Counted from the first letter of the stretch, positions 8,632 through 18,099 are shown. The stretch is 64,000 bases of DNA from Bacillota bacterium (GCA_013178125.1 JABLXJ010000004.1:124001-188000), one strand, 5' to 3'. The notes: generated by a model not told the origin, from the sequence alone. Translations and numbers: made by a program.

Positions 8632-9123
8632 ATGTCCACGGTAATCGGTGTATTCGATTCGCGGGATCAGGCTGAGAAGGCCATTAATGAGATGAGAAAC
8701 AAGGGGTTCGATAGGAATGAGATATCGATCGTGGCGAAAGACGAGGGGGGTGCGGGCCGGGGAGGGCGCGGTGAGGGCGGGCTCACCATGCTCGCCGAGG
8801 ATAACCTGGCCGACGGCACCGTGACTGGTGGGGCCATCGGGGGTGCGGCTGGCCTTCTCGCCGGGATCGGGGCGCTTGCGATTCCTGGCATCGGACCGAT
8901 AATAGCTGCGGGCCCGATCGCGGCAGCGCTCACGGGCGCCGTTACTGGGGGCCTGGTGGGCGGCCTGGTGGATATGGGGATCCCTGAACAGCGCAGCGAG
9001 TTCTATGAGGATCAGGTGAGACAGGGCAGGATACTGGCCGTTATACAGGCGGACCAAAAGAAGGTAGATGATGCGGCCAGGATCCTCCGCCAGAATGGTG
9101 CGACGGATGTTGAGGTGCACTAG
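8632..9123 (+). CDS. YflT/GS17M-like stress protein with glycine-rich core
   Basis: This protein of 163 residues begins with the fold typical of general stress protein 17M/YflT: VIGVFDSRDQAEKAINEM followed by ISIVAKDE. The middle (about 66-118) is a Gly/Ala-rich hydrophobic stretch like a glycine-zipper membrane segment. The C-terminus repeats the alpha-beta unit (GRILAVIQAD...AARILRQNGATDVEVH). An AAGGAGGT site precedes the ATG. Its role is unknown; related proteins are stress-induced or membrane-associated. It interrupts the Bacillus gene order before dapB and may be transcribed alone. Confidence 0.7.
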   Translation: MSTVIGVFDSRDQAEKAINEMRNKGFDRNEISIVAKDEGGAGRGGRGEGGLTMLAEDNLADGTVTGGAIGGAAGLLAGIGALAIPGIGPIIAAGPIAAALTGAVTGGLVGGLVDMGIPEQRSEFYEDQVRQGRILAVIQADQKKVDDAARILRQNGATDVEVH

Positions 9124-9154
9124 CGCTCGCGCGAATGATTCGGATAACATTATG

Positions 9155-9200
9155 ACACGATGGTTGGGCGGTGCGCCTCTATCCCGCCCGGCCATCGTGT
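9155..9200. other. Long stem-loop after the stress-protein gene
   Basis: ACACGATGG...GGGCGG pairs with CCCGCCC..CCATCGTGT over about 18 base pairs with two mismatches (G-U possible). No T-run follows, so it is not a classic terminator. It may stabilise the upstream mRNA or act as a bidirectional boundary. Confidence 0.45.
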
Positions 9201-9291
9201 TAACGTAGATCGGCCCGCGCGTCCCGCGTCGTACGGGGGATCATGATGGACCGCATGGACAGCAAGCCAGTGGGGAGGAGAGGATGAAGCA

Positions 9292-10152
9292 GTGAATAAG
9301 GCAGTGAATAGGATTGACAGAATCAAAGTGGCAGTCGTAGGGGCATCGGGCAAGATGGGCTCCGAGGTCGTCAGGGCCGTGAGCCGGGAGGCCGATATGG
9401 AGATCGCCGGCGCCGTCGACATGAACCCGAGAGACCTGATTATCGAGGGCGCCGACGGTTCAACGCAGGTGGTACGCGTCACGAGCGACCTCGAGGAGGT
9501 TATCGCAAGACTGAAGCCCCACGTGATCGTCGATTTCACGCGCCCTGACGCCGTCATGGACCATGTCCGGACAGCCCTGCAAAGGGGCGTGCGAGCCGTG
9601 GTCGGCACCACGGGCATATCAATGGCGGATATCGATGAAGTTCGGGGTCTCTGCACCAAATTTGGCCTGGGAGCCATCATAGCCCCCAACTTCGCGATTG
9701 GGGCCATCCTGATGATGAAATTCTCCGAGATGGCCGCCCGCCATCTCCCCCGGGTTGAGATCATCGAGTTGCACCACGATGCGAAACTCGATTCCCCTTC
9801 AGGAACTGCCATGAAAACAGCCCAGATGATACATGGAGAGCTGGTGCGGTCGCGCGAGGCAGGCGCCGCCCCCGAGCAGCGCAAGTTGGACAAGCCCGAG
9901 CCCGAGGGCGCGATAGAGAAGGTCCCCGGGGCTAGAGGCGCCGAGGTCGAGGGCGTAAGGATTCACAGCGTCAGACTCCCGGGCCTGGTGGCCCACCAGG
10001 AGGTCATATTCGGGGGGCCCGGTCAGATTCTGACCATCCGCCATGACTCCATAAGCCGCGAGTCCTTCATGCCCGGGGTCATGATGGCGATAAGGCGGGT
10101 CATGACCCTGAGCGGGGTCATCTACGGCCTCGAAGGTGTTCTCGGGCTCTGA
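9292..10152 (+). CDS. dapB: 4-hydroxy-tetrahydrodipicolinate reductase
   Basis: This enzyme reduces the DapA product to tetrahydrodipicolinate with NAD(P)H in lysine and meso-diaminopimelate synthesis. The nucleotide loop VGASGKMG is at the N-terminus, GTTGIS and APNFAIGAI follow, and the catalytic HHDAKLDSPSGTA signature is near residues 160-173. Length (286) is slightly above the usual 265. GTG at 9292 and the in-frame GTG at 9304 are both possible; GGGGAGGAGAGG lies upstream. It heads a block with dipicolinate synthase, asd, dapG and dapA, so cell-wall DAP and spore dipicolinate supply are encoded together. Confidence 0.92.
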   Translation: MNKAVNRIDRIKVAVVGASGKMGSEVVRAVSREADMEIAGAVDMNPRDLIIEGADGSTQVVRVTSDLEEVIARLKPHVIVDFTRPDAVMDHVRTALQRGVRAVVGTTGISMADIDEVRGLCTKFGLGAIIAPNFAIGAILMMKFSEMAARHLPRVEIIELHHDAKLDSPSGTAMKTAQMIHGELVRSREAGAAPEQRKLDKPEPEGAIEKVPGARGAEVEGVRIHSVRLPGLVAHQEVIFGGPGQILTIRHDSISRESFMPGVMMAIRRVMTLSGVIYGLEGVLGL

Positions 10153-10292
10153 CGCTTTAGTCCTCCCGGCCCTATATCCCCGGCCCCATAGGCCTCATAT
10201 ATGGACGTGCACCCCCTGAAGTCCCCGGACATATTATATCGCGTAGCCCTAGGATAGTTTTCAGTCTCGGGGGACTCAGGGGAGGGACGAAA

Positions 10293-11189
10293 ATGGCCCG
10301 AGGTTTACATGGCCTTGTTATAGCTGTTCTAGGAGGTGATTACCGGGAAATCGAGCTCATACGCGAATTCCTCTCCCAGGGGGCAAAGGTGAAGGTGATT
10401 GGATACCCGCCGATGCCCGAGCTGGCTGGGGTTGAGATGGTTCCAACGATATGGGACGCAATTCGGGGCTCAGATGTCATCGTGGTCGGAATGGGAGGGC
10501 TTGACGTTGGGGGCAAGGTTAGAACCCTGGATTCCGGCGTCAACCTCCAGATAACCGAGGAGGTCTTGAGCATCATACCGCCGGACGTCCCATTTTTTAT
10601 TGGCATCGCCCGGCCGAGATTGAAGGAATTTGCCAGGAAGCATGATGTCAAGCTTGTTGAGGTTACGGAGCAGGATGACGTTGCGATCTTGAATTCGATC
10701 CCCACTGCCGAGGGCGCCATCCAGATAGCCATGGAGGAGCTTCCCATAACCATCCACGGCTCAAACGCGATCGTGATCGGCCTCGGGAGGGTTGGAATGA
10801 CCATGGCGCACACCCTCATAGCCCTCGGCGCCCGGACGACCGTTGCAGCGCGCAACCCGGCTCAGCTCGCGAGGGCTGAGGAGATGGGAGCCAGGCCGGT
10901 GCCGCTTTCAGATTTAAAAGATGTGGTAGGCCAGGCAGATGCCATATTCAACACGGTCCCCGCTGTAGTATTGACGGAAAACGTTCTCCGGATGATGCGT
11001 CCGGATGCCCTCATAATCGATCTCGCATCTCACCCGGGCGGTACTGATTTTGAGGCTGCAGCGAAGCTTCAAATCAAGGCCATCCTCGCTCTCGGCCTGC
11101 CCGGAAAGGTCGCACCCAGGACCAGCGGCCAGATTCTCGTCAGGTGCATCCCGGAGATGATCCACAAGGCCCTGGGTCACTGGGGTTGA
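10293..11189 (+). CDS. dpaA: Dipicolinate synthase subunit A
   Basis: SpoVFA subunit of 298 residues. With DpaB it oxidises the dihydrodipicolinate intermediate to dipicolinic acid in the mother cell, for spore core dehydration and heat resistance. It starts VIAVLGGDYREIEL and has a second Rossmann motif IVIGLGRVGMTMA (about residues 155-170) for NAD(P). GGAGGG lies 6 bases before the ATG. dpaB follows after 30 bases. A sigma-K promoter would be expected by analogy with B. subtilis; I did not find a clear one in the 140 bases upstream. Confidence 0.92.
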   Translation: MARGLHGLVIAVLGGDYREIELIREFLSQGAKVKVIGYPPMPELAGVEMVPTIWDAIRGSDVIVVGMGGLDVGGKVRTLDSGVNLQITEEVLSIIPPDVPFFIGIARPRLKEFARKHDVKLVEVTEQDDVAILNSIPTAEGAIQIAMEELPITIHGSNAIVIGLGRVGMTMAHTLIALGARTTVAARNPAQLARAEEMGARPVPLSDLKDVVGQADAIFNTVPAVVLTENVLRMMRPDALIIDLASHPGGTDFEAAAKLQIKAILALGLPGKVAPRTSGQILVRCIPEMIHKALGHWG

Positions 11190-11219
11190 TCCTTAGGAAA
11201 GGGAAGGGGAGGGGAAGCC

Positions 11220-11810
11220 ATGGAGCTCAGTGGGAAAAGGGTGGGCTTTGCCTTGACGGGGTCTCACTGCACCATCCCGGAGGTGCTGCCGCAGATCGAA
11301 AACCTGGTCCGCCAGGGGGCGGATGTAGTTCCCATTATATCGTCGAGCGTCGCAAATGTGAATAGCAGGTTTGGCAAGGCTGCGGATGTGATACGGAGGC
11401 TCGAGGAGATAACGGGCAAGGAGCCCATATGCACGATCACCGAGGCCGAACAGCTGGGGCCGGCTGCGCCCCTGGATGTCTTGGTCATCGCGCCGTGTAC
11501 CGGCAACACCCTCGCGAAGCTCGCGAATGCGATAACAGATGGCCCTGTTTTAATGGCGGCCAAGGCTCACCTGCGTAATGGCCGGCCGCTTGTGATCGGC
11601 ATCTCAACAAATGATGCCTTCGGCCTGAATGCCAGGAACCTCGGCATGCTGCTGGAAGCCAAGAACGTCTATTTTGTCCCATTCGGCCAGGATAACCCCG
11701 GAGCAAAACCCAACTCTCTGATCGCGGATATGTCGTTGATAATCGAGACGGTCGAGAATGCCCTCTATGGCAAACAATTGCAGCCGATTCTCATTGACAG
11801 GAGAAAATAA
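11220..11810 (+). CDS. dpaB: Dipicolinate synthase subunit B (flavoprotein)
   Basis: SpoVFB subunit of 196 residues with a flavoprotein (HFCD-like) fold: GFALTGSHCTIPEVLP at the N-terminus, then VLVIAPCTGNTLAKLANAITDGPVLMAAKAHLR split over the nucleotide site. It partners DpaA in dipicolinate synthesis in the mother cell. A GGGAGGGGAAG ribosome-binding site precedes the ATG. Length and order (dpaA-dpaB-asd) are typical of spore formers. Confidence 0.93.
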   Translation: MELSGKRVGFALTGSHCTIPEVLPQIENLVRQGADVVPIISSSVANVNSRFGKAADVIRRLEEITGKEPICTITEAEQLGPAAPLDVLVIAPCTGNTLAKLANAITDGPVLMAAKAHLRNGRPLVIGISTNDAFGLNARNLGMLLEAKNVYFVPFGQDNPGAKPNSLIADMSLIIETVENALYGKQLQPILIDRRK

Positions 11811-11945
11811 TGGCTGTATGCTAAAGAGAAATACATAGATGTGCGGGGCGCGGGCGCCTACCAGCGACCTGGGAAGGTCGCCTCTGGATAGGTCGTCTGA
11901 GATCAGTGAGATTGGCCCCTGGTAGAAGCCGGAGGGGTGTAGTTT

Positions 11946-12974
11946 ATGAGCGGATTCAAGGTGGCGGTTGTCGGAGCTACTGGTGCAGTGGGTGAGGAGA
12001 TCCTCAGCATTCTGGACGAGAAGAGGTTTCCAATCAAGGAATTGAAGCTGCTCGCGTCTGAGCGTTCAGAGGGCAAAGTCGTCCGGTTTCAAGGCGTCGA
12101 GTTGAAGGTCGAAAAGGCTAAGCCGGAGAGCTTCGACGGTGTAGAATTCGCATTCTTCAGCGCAGGGGCGAAGGTTAGCCTCGACCTCGTCCCCGAGGCT
12201 GTGAAGCGAGGCGCGGTCGTAATCGACAATACAAGCGCGTTCAGGATGGACCCTGAGGTCCCGCTTGTCGTCCCCGAAGTCAACCCGGGGGATATCAAGA
12301 AGCATAAAGGCATCATAGCCAACCCTAATTGCTCGACGATAATTATGGTCGTAGCTCTCAAGCCCCTGCATGATGCGGCCAGGGTAAAGCGCATTGTTGT
12401 ATCGACTTACCAGGCAGTATCGGGCGCTGGCGCCAGGGCCATGCAGGCGCTCGAGGAGGAGAGCCGGGCCTACCTGGAGGGCCGGCCGGTTGAACCAGGC
12501 ATCCTGCCCTTTGCCAAGGCGCCGGTGCATTACCAGATAGCCTTCAACCTCATACCCCATATAGATGTCTTCATGGAGAACGGTTATACCAAGGAAGAGC
12601 TCAAGATGGTGTTTGAGACGCAGAAGATAATGGGGGATAGCGCCATAGCCGTGACGGCCACCACCGTCCGCGTCCCGGTATTTCGATCTCATTCCGAATC
12701 GGTCAACATCGAAACCGAGAGGAAGCTGACGGCGGCTGAGGCCAAGAGGCTCCTGGGATCCGCCCCGGGGATTACGGTGCTGGATTCACCGGGTGAAATG
12801 CTTTACCCGATGCCGCTTGATGTATCCGGTAAGGACAATGTCTTCGTCGGCCGGATCAGGGAGGATAACTCTATAGAGAAGGGCCTGAATCTCTGGGTCG
12901 TCGGGGACCAGCTCAGGAAGGGAGCGGCCCTGAATGCCATCCAGATAGCTGAAAGGATCATAGGGAGGAGTTGA
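11946..12974 (+). CDS. asd: Aspartate-semialdehyde dehydrogenase
   Basis: This enzyme reduces aspartyl phosphate to aspartate semialdehyde with NADPH, the branch point to lysine/DAP, threonine and methionine. The N-terminal dinucleotide loop VGATGAVGEEIL is present, the catalytic Cys129 lies in NPNCSTI, and the hinge QAVSGAG follows. Length of 342 residues is normal. ATG at 11946 follows GGAGGGG. The 135-base gap after dpaB leaves room for a separate promoter, so asd-dapG-dapA may also be expressed in vegetative cells. Confidence 0.94.
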   Translation: MSGFKVAVVGATGAVGEEILSILDEKRFPIKELKLLASERSEGKVVRFQGVELKVEKAKPESFDGVEFAFFSAGAKVSLDLVPEAVKRGAVVIDNTSAFRMDPEVPLVVPEVNPGDIKKHKGIIANPNCSTIIMVVALKPLHDAARVKRIVVSTYQAVSGAGARAMQALEEESRAYLEGRPVEPGILPFAKAPVHYQIAFNLIPHIDVFMENGYTKEELKMVFETQKIMGDSAIAVTATTVRVPVFRSHSESVNIETERKLTAAEAKRLLGSAPGITVLDSPGEMLYPMPLDVSGKDNVFVGRIREDNSIEKGLNLWVVGDQLRKGAALNAIQIAERIIGRS

Positions 12975-13052
12975 GTGAGGCTGGAGAGGCTACTGAGAGG
13001 CTACGAAGATTACCGGGGTTGAGGGGAACCCCCAGTCAAGAGGTGAAGCCGG

Positions 13053-14306
13053 TTGCGGATCATCGTTCAGAAATTCGGTGGAACGTCCGTCTCGACTCCC
13101 TCGCTCCGCAAACAGGCGGCAGAACATATCCTTGAGGCAAAGCGGCAGGGATACTCGCCCGTCGTGGTGGTATCGGCCATGGGGCGCGCCGGCGACCCCT
13201 ACGCCACGGATACCCTCATTCAACTGCTCAGGACCGTCGATGGCGACCCGGACCCGCGCGACCAGGACCTCCTGCTCTCGTGCGGGGAGATCATCTCCAG
13301 CGTTATAATGTCCGGGCTCCTCAAGAACATGGGTCACCCGGCCGTGGCTTTGACCGGGGCGCAGGCCGGCATAATCACCGATGACAAATTCGGCGACACG
13401 AGAATTGTAGAGGTGAAGCCGGACCTTGTGTTGCAGCACCTGAGGGAGGGCAAGATCGTTGTAGTCGCCGGGTTCCAGGGCATCACGCAAAACGGCGACG
13501 TGACAACCCTTGGCCGCGGCGGCAGCGACACTACGGCTGCAGCCCTTGGAGCGGCTCTGGGGGCCGAGGTCGTAGAGATATACACGGATGTGGATGGTGT
13601 GATGACCGCTGACCCCCGTATTGTGCCCGAGGCACGGCCTCTAAAGGTGATGACCTACAGGGAAGTGGCTGAGATGGCCCACTTGGGGGCAAAGGTGGTC
13701 CATCCGCGGGCAGTGGAGATCGCGATGGAAAAGGGCGTGCCACTTAGGATAAAGTGCACCTTCTCGGATGCGCCCGGGACCCTCATAACCGATTCTATGG
13801 AGGGTGTAGAGGGCACCACCATCAGATCGGATAGGGTGGTCACCGGCGTCGCCCACATCGCCAACGTCGCCCAGATCAAGATCATGACGGGGGAGGATGT
13901 CAACAGGTCCGGCCTTGTCAGGACCGTGTTTCGCGCCCTGGCCGACGCCGGCATAAGCGTTGACATCATAAATGTGTTTCCCCGGATGATAGCCTTCACC
14001 GTGAGTGGTGAGGTCTTCGAAAAGGCGCTGGATATCCTCAAGCGCCGGGCTCTTGACTCCTCCGGGCTCGATCCTTCATCCGTCGATATCGAGGGCGTTG
14101 AGGGTTGCGCCAAGGTGTCGGTGGTGGGGGCGGGGATGAGGGGTGTTCCTGGCGTCATGGCGACCGTGGTGGAGGCCCTCTATGCATCGGAGGTGCCGAT
14201 ACTCCAGACATCTGATTCACATACGAGCATCTCGTGCCTGGTGAGGAAGGATGATATGCAGAAGGCCATGCGTAGCCTTCACGCACGGTTTGGCCTCGGA
14301 TTGTAA
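13053..14306 (+). CDS. dapG: Aspartokinase (DapG type)
   Basis: It phosphorylates aspartate in the first step of the DAP/lysine pathway. The kinase domain begins IIVQKFGGTSVST, with the TLGRGGSDTTAAALG loop near residue 155 and the Asp-rich EIYTDVDGVMTADPRIV strand. Two C-terminal ACT domains (about 265-417) should bind an allosteric effector; in B. subtilis DapG this is meso-DAP. The start is TTG at 13053 with AAGAGGTGAAG upstream. Position between asd and dapA supports dapG rather than the lysine-sensitive paralogue. Confidence 0.92.
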   Translation: MRIIVQKFGGTSVSTPSLRKQAAEHILEAKRQGYSPVVVVSAMGRAGDPYATDTLIQLLRTVDGDPDPRDQDLLLSCGEIISSVIMSGLLKNMGHPAVALTGAQAGIITDDKFGDTRIVEVKPDLVLQHLREGKIVVVAGFQGITQNGDVTTLGRGGSDTTAAALGAALGAEVVEIYTDVDGVMTADPRIVPEARPLKVMTYREVAEMAHLGAKVVHPRAVEIAMEKGVPLRIKCTFSDAPGTLITDSMEGVEGTTIRSDRVVTGVAHIANVAQIKIMTGEDVNRSGLVRTVFRALADAGISVDIINVFPRMIAFTVSGEVFEKALDILKRRALDSSGLDPSSVDIEGVEGCAKVSVVGAGMRGVPGVMATVVEALYASEVPILQTSDSHTSISCLVRKDDMQKAMRSLHARFGLGL

Positions 14307-14345
14307 TTCAAGAAACGGAACAAGGTTCGCAAGGAGGCGAGGGGT

Positions 14346-15230
14346 TTGAAACCCAGGTTTGGAAGCGTATTGACCGCTATGGTTACCCCGTTTGACCGCG
14401 ATCTCGAGGTGGATTACAAGAAGGCCGCGGAGCTCGCGAGGATGCTTGTCGATGCCGGCTCCGACGGGGTTGTGGTAGCCGGCACCACCGGCGAGTCTCC
14501 GACCCTCACGCACGAGGAGAAGGTATCGCTTTTTGAGGCGGTCATGGATGCCGTCGGCGATAGGGCCTGCGTGATCGCGGGGACGGGCACGAACTCCACC
14601 AGGGGAAGCATAGAATTGACGAAAGAGGCTGAGAGGATAGGCGTCCACGGTGCTATGCTGGTCGTCCCATATTATAACAAGCCCCCCCAGGATGGATTGT
14701 ATGAACACTTCCGCGCCATTGCAAGTGAGACGAGCCTGCCTCTTATCCTTTATAATGTTCCGGGTCGAACGAGCCTCAATATGACAGCAGATACCCTTGC
14801 ACGGCTTGCCGAGATCGATAATATAGTTGCGGTCAAGGAGGCCAGCGGGAATCTCGACCAGGTTACGGATATGAGGCGAAAGACGCCGGGGGATTTCGAC
14901 ATCTATAGCGGCGACGATAGCCAGACGTTGCCGATCCTCGCCGTGGGCGGCGCGGGGGTCATAAGCGTTGCCTCGCACGTTGTTGGCCGGCAGATCAAGG
15001 AGATGATCTCTGCATACTTCTCGGGGGATGTGGAGCGTGCGTGGAGGCTCAATGCGGAGCTCTTCCCGGTCTTTAGGGCCATGTTTGTGACGACCAATCC
15101 GATCCCTGTGAAGGCGGCACTTAAGCTCACCGGGTTCGATGCCGGCGGCGTGAGGCCTCCCCTTGTGCCTGCTACTGAAAAGGAGCTGGCGGCGATTCAA
15201 AAGGCCCTGGCTGGGTTCGGGGTGCTTTAG
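14346..15230 (+). CDS. dapA: 4-hydroxy-tetrahydrodipicolinate synthase
   Basis: This enzyme condenses pyruvate with aspartate semialdehyde, the committed step to DAP, lysine and dipicolinate. It is a TIM barrel of 294 residues with the GTTGE motif near 46-50, the Tyr of LYNVPGRTS, and Schiff-base Lys164 in VAVKEAS. It begins with TTG after AAGGAGGCGAGGGG. It is the last gene of the asd-dapG-dapA run; two repeat remnants follow its stop codon. Confidence 0.94.
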   Translation: MKPRFGSVLTAMVTPFDRDLEVDYKKAAELARMLVDAGSDGVVVAGTTGESPTLTHEEKVSLFEAVMDAVGDRACVIAGTGTNSTRGSIELTKEAERIGVHGAMLVVPYYNKPPQDGLYEHFRAIASETSLPLILYNVPGRTSLNMTADTLARLAEIDNIVAVKEASGNLDQVTDMRRKTPGDFDIYSGDDSQTLPILAVGGAGVISVASHVVGRQIKEMISAYFSGDVERAWRLNAELFPVFRAMFVTTNPIPVKAALKLTGFDAGGVRPPLVPATEKELAAIQKALAGFGVL

Positions 15231-15238
15231 CTTAGGGT

Positions 15239-15298
15239 AGGTGAGTAAGTAGTCTGCTCGCTCAGGGGTCAATTCGCTCGCAGACTTGCTTACCCACC
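15239..15298. repeat. Fold-back repeat, family A, short deleted copy
   Basis: The left arm (GAGTAAGTAGTCTGCTCGC) and right arm (TCGCTCGCAGACTTGCTTA) match the two ends of the 207-base element at 38578-38784, in inverted orientation, with the roughly 145-base interior missing. It may form a hairpin after dapA. No T-run follows, so it is not a standard terminator. Confidence 0.65.
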
Positions 15299-15315
15299 CC
15301 ACGCAGGACGTCCTG

Positions 15316-15404
15316 CCAAGTGTGAGTTGCGCCGTCCCCGCAACGCAACACCGTAAGCCTTGGGGCATGCTGGTAAACTGGTATGAATCAGGGAATCTAC
15401 GCTA
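15316..15404. repeat. Fold-back repeat, family B, deleted copy
   Basis: It shares AAGTGTGAGTT, GCGCCGTCCCCG, CGCAACACC.TAAG and GCTGGTAAA.TGG, in the same order, with 87-283, but lacks the roughly 105-base folded interior. A 14-base perfect palindrome GCAGGACGTCCTGC (15303-15316) abuts it. It lies between dapA and the RNase J promoter. Confidence 0.6.
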
Positions 15405-15444
15405 AGCCATATCGTATTGGATCGTATGATCGTGTTGAATTTAT

Positions 15445-15473
15445 TTGCGGCTTCAGACAAAGTAGGGTATAAT
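15445..15473 (+). promoter_or_regulatory. Sigma-A promoter for the RNase J gene
   Basis: TTGCGG (15445-15450), a 17-base spacer and TATAAT (15468-15473). Transcription would begin near 15480, which argues that translation starts downstream of the GTG at 15482. Confidence 0.6.
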
Positions 15474-15481
15474 TCTATATC

Positions 15482-17179
15482 GTGAATGCTTTTTTGGAGG
15501 TGTTGGCGGAGAACGTGTCGGTGACAAACAAGCTGAAGGTCATCCCCCTCGGCGGCGTCGGCGAGATCGGCAAGAACATGATGGTTGTCGAATATGGGGG
15601 GGACATTATCATCATAGATGCGGGCCTCATGTTTCCCGAGGAGGAGATGCTTGGGATCGACCTCGTGATCCCGGATATAACATACCTCGTCGAGAATAAG
15701 GACCGCGTCCGCGCAATCATCTTGACCCATGGCCATGAGGACCATATAGGCGGGCTCCCATATATCCTGCGCCAGCTGGATGTACCTGTATATGGGACAA
15801 GGTTGACCCTGGGCCTGGTCGAGTGCAAGCTCAAGGAGCACGGGGTGACCCCGCGCTTCAAGCCAACGTGTATAAGGGCTGGCGAGCGGCTCCAGATCGG
15901 GCCATTCACGGTGCAGTTCATACGGGTCAGTCACAGCATCGCCGATGTGGTCGCCCTGGCGATAACCACACCCGCGGGCGTGCTGGTTCACACGAGCGAT
16001 TTCAAGTTTGACCAGACGCCCATAGGCCAGGAGACAACGGACTTCCATAGATTCGCTGAACTGGGCGAGAAGGGCGTCCTGGTGCTCCTCTCCGATAGCA
16101 CAAACGCCGAGAGGCCTGGCTATACCCTCTCGGAGAGGGAGGTCGGCGAGACGTTTGTTGAGACCTTCCGCAGGGCTGAGAATAGGATACTGGTGGCGAC
16201 CTTTGCGTCGAACATCCACCGCATACAGCAGATTATCGACGCAGCTTGGAAGTTCAACAGGAAGGTAGCGGTCGTCGGCCGGAGCATGGAGAATGTGGTC
16301 GGGATCGCTGCGGACCTGGGCTACCTTACGATTCCTGAAGGCATGCTCGTTGATGTCGATGATGTTGAAAAGCTGCCACCCTCCAGGGTTGTCATAATCA
16401 CCACCGGCAGCCAGGGGGAGCCGATGTCAGCGTTGACGCGCATGGCCATGGCCGAGCACAGGAAGATAGAGATCCGCCCTGGGGATACTGTCATAATATC
16501 TGCCTCGCCGATACCTGGAAACGAGAAGTCCATCGGCCGGACGATCAATCACCTGTTCAAGCTCGGGGCGGATGTCATCTACGAGGCTTTTTCGGGGGTT
16601 CACGTTTCCGGCCACGCCAGCCAGGAGGAGCTCAAGTTGATGCTCAACCTGACGCGGCCCAGGTTCTTTATCCCCGTGCATGGCGAGTACCGTCACCTTG
16701 TAAAGCATGCGCGGCTGGCCGAGGTGGTCGGGATCCCGTCGGAGAGGATATTCATCCCCGAGATTGGGGACGTCTTTTGCTTTGATGCACAGGAGGGCCG
16801 TATTGCGGGCAAGGTCACAGCCGGCAAGGTCCTGGTCGACGGACTCGGGGTCGGCGATGTCGGCAGCGTTGTGCTTCGGGACAGGAAGCTCCTGGCCGAG
16901 GACGGCATACTCATCGTCGTTGTAACCATCAATAAGCAGACGGGCGCCGTTGTAGCCGGGCCGGATCTGATCTCCCGCGGGTTTGTGTACATCAAGGAAT
17001 CCGAGGCCCTTCTCGAAGAGGCCAGGGCCAAGACGCGAGAAGTGCTGTCCAGCTTCGAGGAGGAGGGCATAACGGAGTGGGGCGAGATAAAGGACGGTCT
17101 CCGGGACTCGCTTGGCCACTATTTCTATGATAAGATAAAGAGGCGCCCCATGATCTTGCCGATAATCATGGAGGTGTGA
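15482..17179 (+). CDS. rnj: Ribonuclease J
   Basis: Metallo-beta-lactamase/beta-CASP ribonuclease of up to 565 residues, with 5'-3' exo- and endonuclease activity in mRNA decay. The zinc motif THGHEDHIGG, the SHSIADVVALA strand, HTSDFKFD, the beta-CASP segment and HVSGHASQEELK are intact. The longest frame starts at GTG 15482, but the promoter just upstream and the GGAGG at 15496-15500 and CGGAGA at 15507-15512 favour GTG 15515 or 15521 (MTNKLKVIPLGG). Position between dapA and tepA matches B. subtilis rnjB. RNase Y is also encoded in this window. Confidence 0.93.
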   Translation: MNAFLEVLAENVSVTNKLKVIPLGGVGEIGKNMMVVEYGGDIIIIDAGLMFPEEEMLGIDLVIPDITYLVENKDRVRAIILTHGHEDHIGGLPYILRQLDVPVYGTRLTLGLVECKLKEHGVTPRFKPTCIRAGERLQIGPFTVQFIRVSHSIADVVALAITTPAGVLVHTSDFKFDQTPIGQETTDFHRFAELGEKGVLVLLSDSTNAERPGYTLSEREVGETFVETFRRAENRILVATFASNIHRIQQIIDAAWKFNRKVAVVGRSMENVVGIAADLGYLTIPEGMLVDVDDVEKLPPSRVVIITTGSQGEPMSALTRMAMAEHRKIEIRPGDTVIISASPIPGNEKSIGRTINHLFKLGADVIYEAFSGVHVSGHASQEELKLMLNLTRPRFFIPVHGEYRHLVKHARLAEVVGIPSERIFIPEIGDVFCFDAQEGRIAGKVTAGKVLVDGLGVGDVGSVVLRDRKLLAEDGILIVVVTINKQTGAVVAGPDLISRGFVYIKESEALLEEARAKTREVLSSFEEEGITEWGEIKDGLRDSLGHYFYDKIKRRPMILPIIMEV

Positions 17180-17238
17180 ACCTGGCCCGGCCGGGAGGCA
17201 TGGCCGGACTTGGTGGGTGTGGTGTTGAATTTTTTTCG

Positions 17239-17285
17239 TCTCCGGCAGCATACTAACTCCGGCAGCATACTGATCAAGGCAGCAT
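17239..17285 (+). repeat. Short direct repeat in the rnj-tepA gap
   Basis: CTCCGGCAGCATACT occurs twice in a row, followed by a partial third copy (AAGGCAGCAT). Function is unknown. The 167-base gap otherwise shows no clear promoter. Confidence 0.4.
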
Positions 17286-17346
17286 GAGGCAACCCATGGT
17301 CGGAGAAGCGAGGGAGCTAGGTGACAAGCCGGGAGCGTGAGCATAT

Positions 17347-18099
17347 ATGATCAACTCTACACCGACGGAACCAGGCGGTACAGGGGGCGCGCCCGCGCCC
17401 GCCCAGGCTATCAGGCAGTTCGGGGAGATGCGGACGCCGGTGGAGGTGCCGTCCAATATCCACTGCATGACCATTATCGGGCAGATCGAGGGCCATATAA
17501 TACTGCCGCCGCAGAATAAGACCACGAAATACGAGCATATACTTCCTCAGCTTGTCGCGATCGAGCAGAGCCCGCAGATAGAGGGCCTCCTCGTGGTGTT
17601 GAATACGGTTGGCGGAGATGTCGAGGCGGGCCTTGCCATCGCCGAGATGATCGAGAGCATGTCAAAACCCAGCGTGAGTCTAGTCCTTGGCGGGGGACAT
17701 TCTATAGCGGTCCCCGTAGCCGTGGCTTGCACGTATTCGATCATCGCCAACACGGCTACCATGACTATCCACCCGCTGAGGCTCTCCGGCCTGGTCATAG
17801 GAGTCCCGCAGACTTACGAATACCTCGATAAGATGCAAGACAGGGTCATAAAGTTCGTTACTTCGCATTCCAGAGTAACCGAGCAAAAATTCAGGGAGCT
17901 CATGTCCAGGACGGGGGAGCTCGTAAGGGATGTGGGTACGGTGCTTGTGGGCAAGGATGCTGTTGATGTGGGCCTCATGGATGCTGTCGGGGGGCTGAAG
18001 GAGGCTCTCTCTAAGCTCGACGAGTTGATAGATAAGAATCGTAGCACTGCGCACAAGCCCGGAGGCCCCGTGTCGAGAGAGGATGTGGCCCTCCAATGA
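17347..18099 (+). CDS. tepA: TepA-type ClpP-like serine protease
   Basis: ClpP-fold protein of 250 residues. The nucleophile Ser is in [11 protein letters not shown] and the His in [12 protein letters not shown], each in the expected ClpP position. TepA proteins lack the usual Clp ATPase partner site and have been linked to translocation and to degradation of spore proteins. The N-terminus (about 1-45) is a Pro/Ala-rich extension. The gene is between RNase J and ylzJ as in B. subtilis and overlaps ylzJ by 4 bases (ATGA). The ribosome-binding site is weak. Confidence 0.85.
   Translation: MINSTPTEPGGTGGAPAPAQAIRQFGEMRTPVEVPSNIHCMTIIGQIEGHIILPPQNKTTKYEHILPQLVAIEQSPQIEGLLVVLNTVGGDVEAGLAIAEMIESMSKPSVSLVLGGGHSIAVPVAVACTYSIIANTATMTIHPLRLSGLVIGVPQTYEYLDKMQDRVIKFVTSHSRVTEQKFRELMSRTGELVRDVGTVLVGKDAVDVGLMDAVGGLKEALSKLDELIDKNRSTAHKPGGPVSREDVALQ

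Noticed and set aside
8553-15230. Lysine riboswitch or T-box controlling the dap/asd genes
   Set aside because: The gaps before dapB, dpaA, asd, dapG and dapA are short and show none of the conserved elements or terminator-antiterminator pairs expected for these leaders.
14217-15368. Long minus-strand open frame of 383 codons over dapA
   Set aside because: It is opposite a fully recognisable DapA with intact active site; its translation shows no known motif. The same applies to long antisense frames over RNase J (16427-17344), spoIIIE (20645-21688) and dapB (9150-9893). High GC content makes such shadows common.
17187-17236. Terminator after the RNase J gene
   Set aside because: CCGGCC/GGCCGG can pair, but the T-run lies more than 20 bases further on, so the arrangement does not fit an intrinsic terminator.
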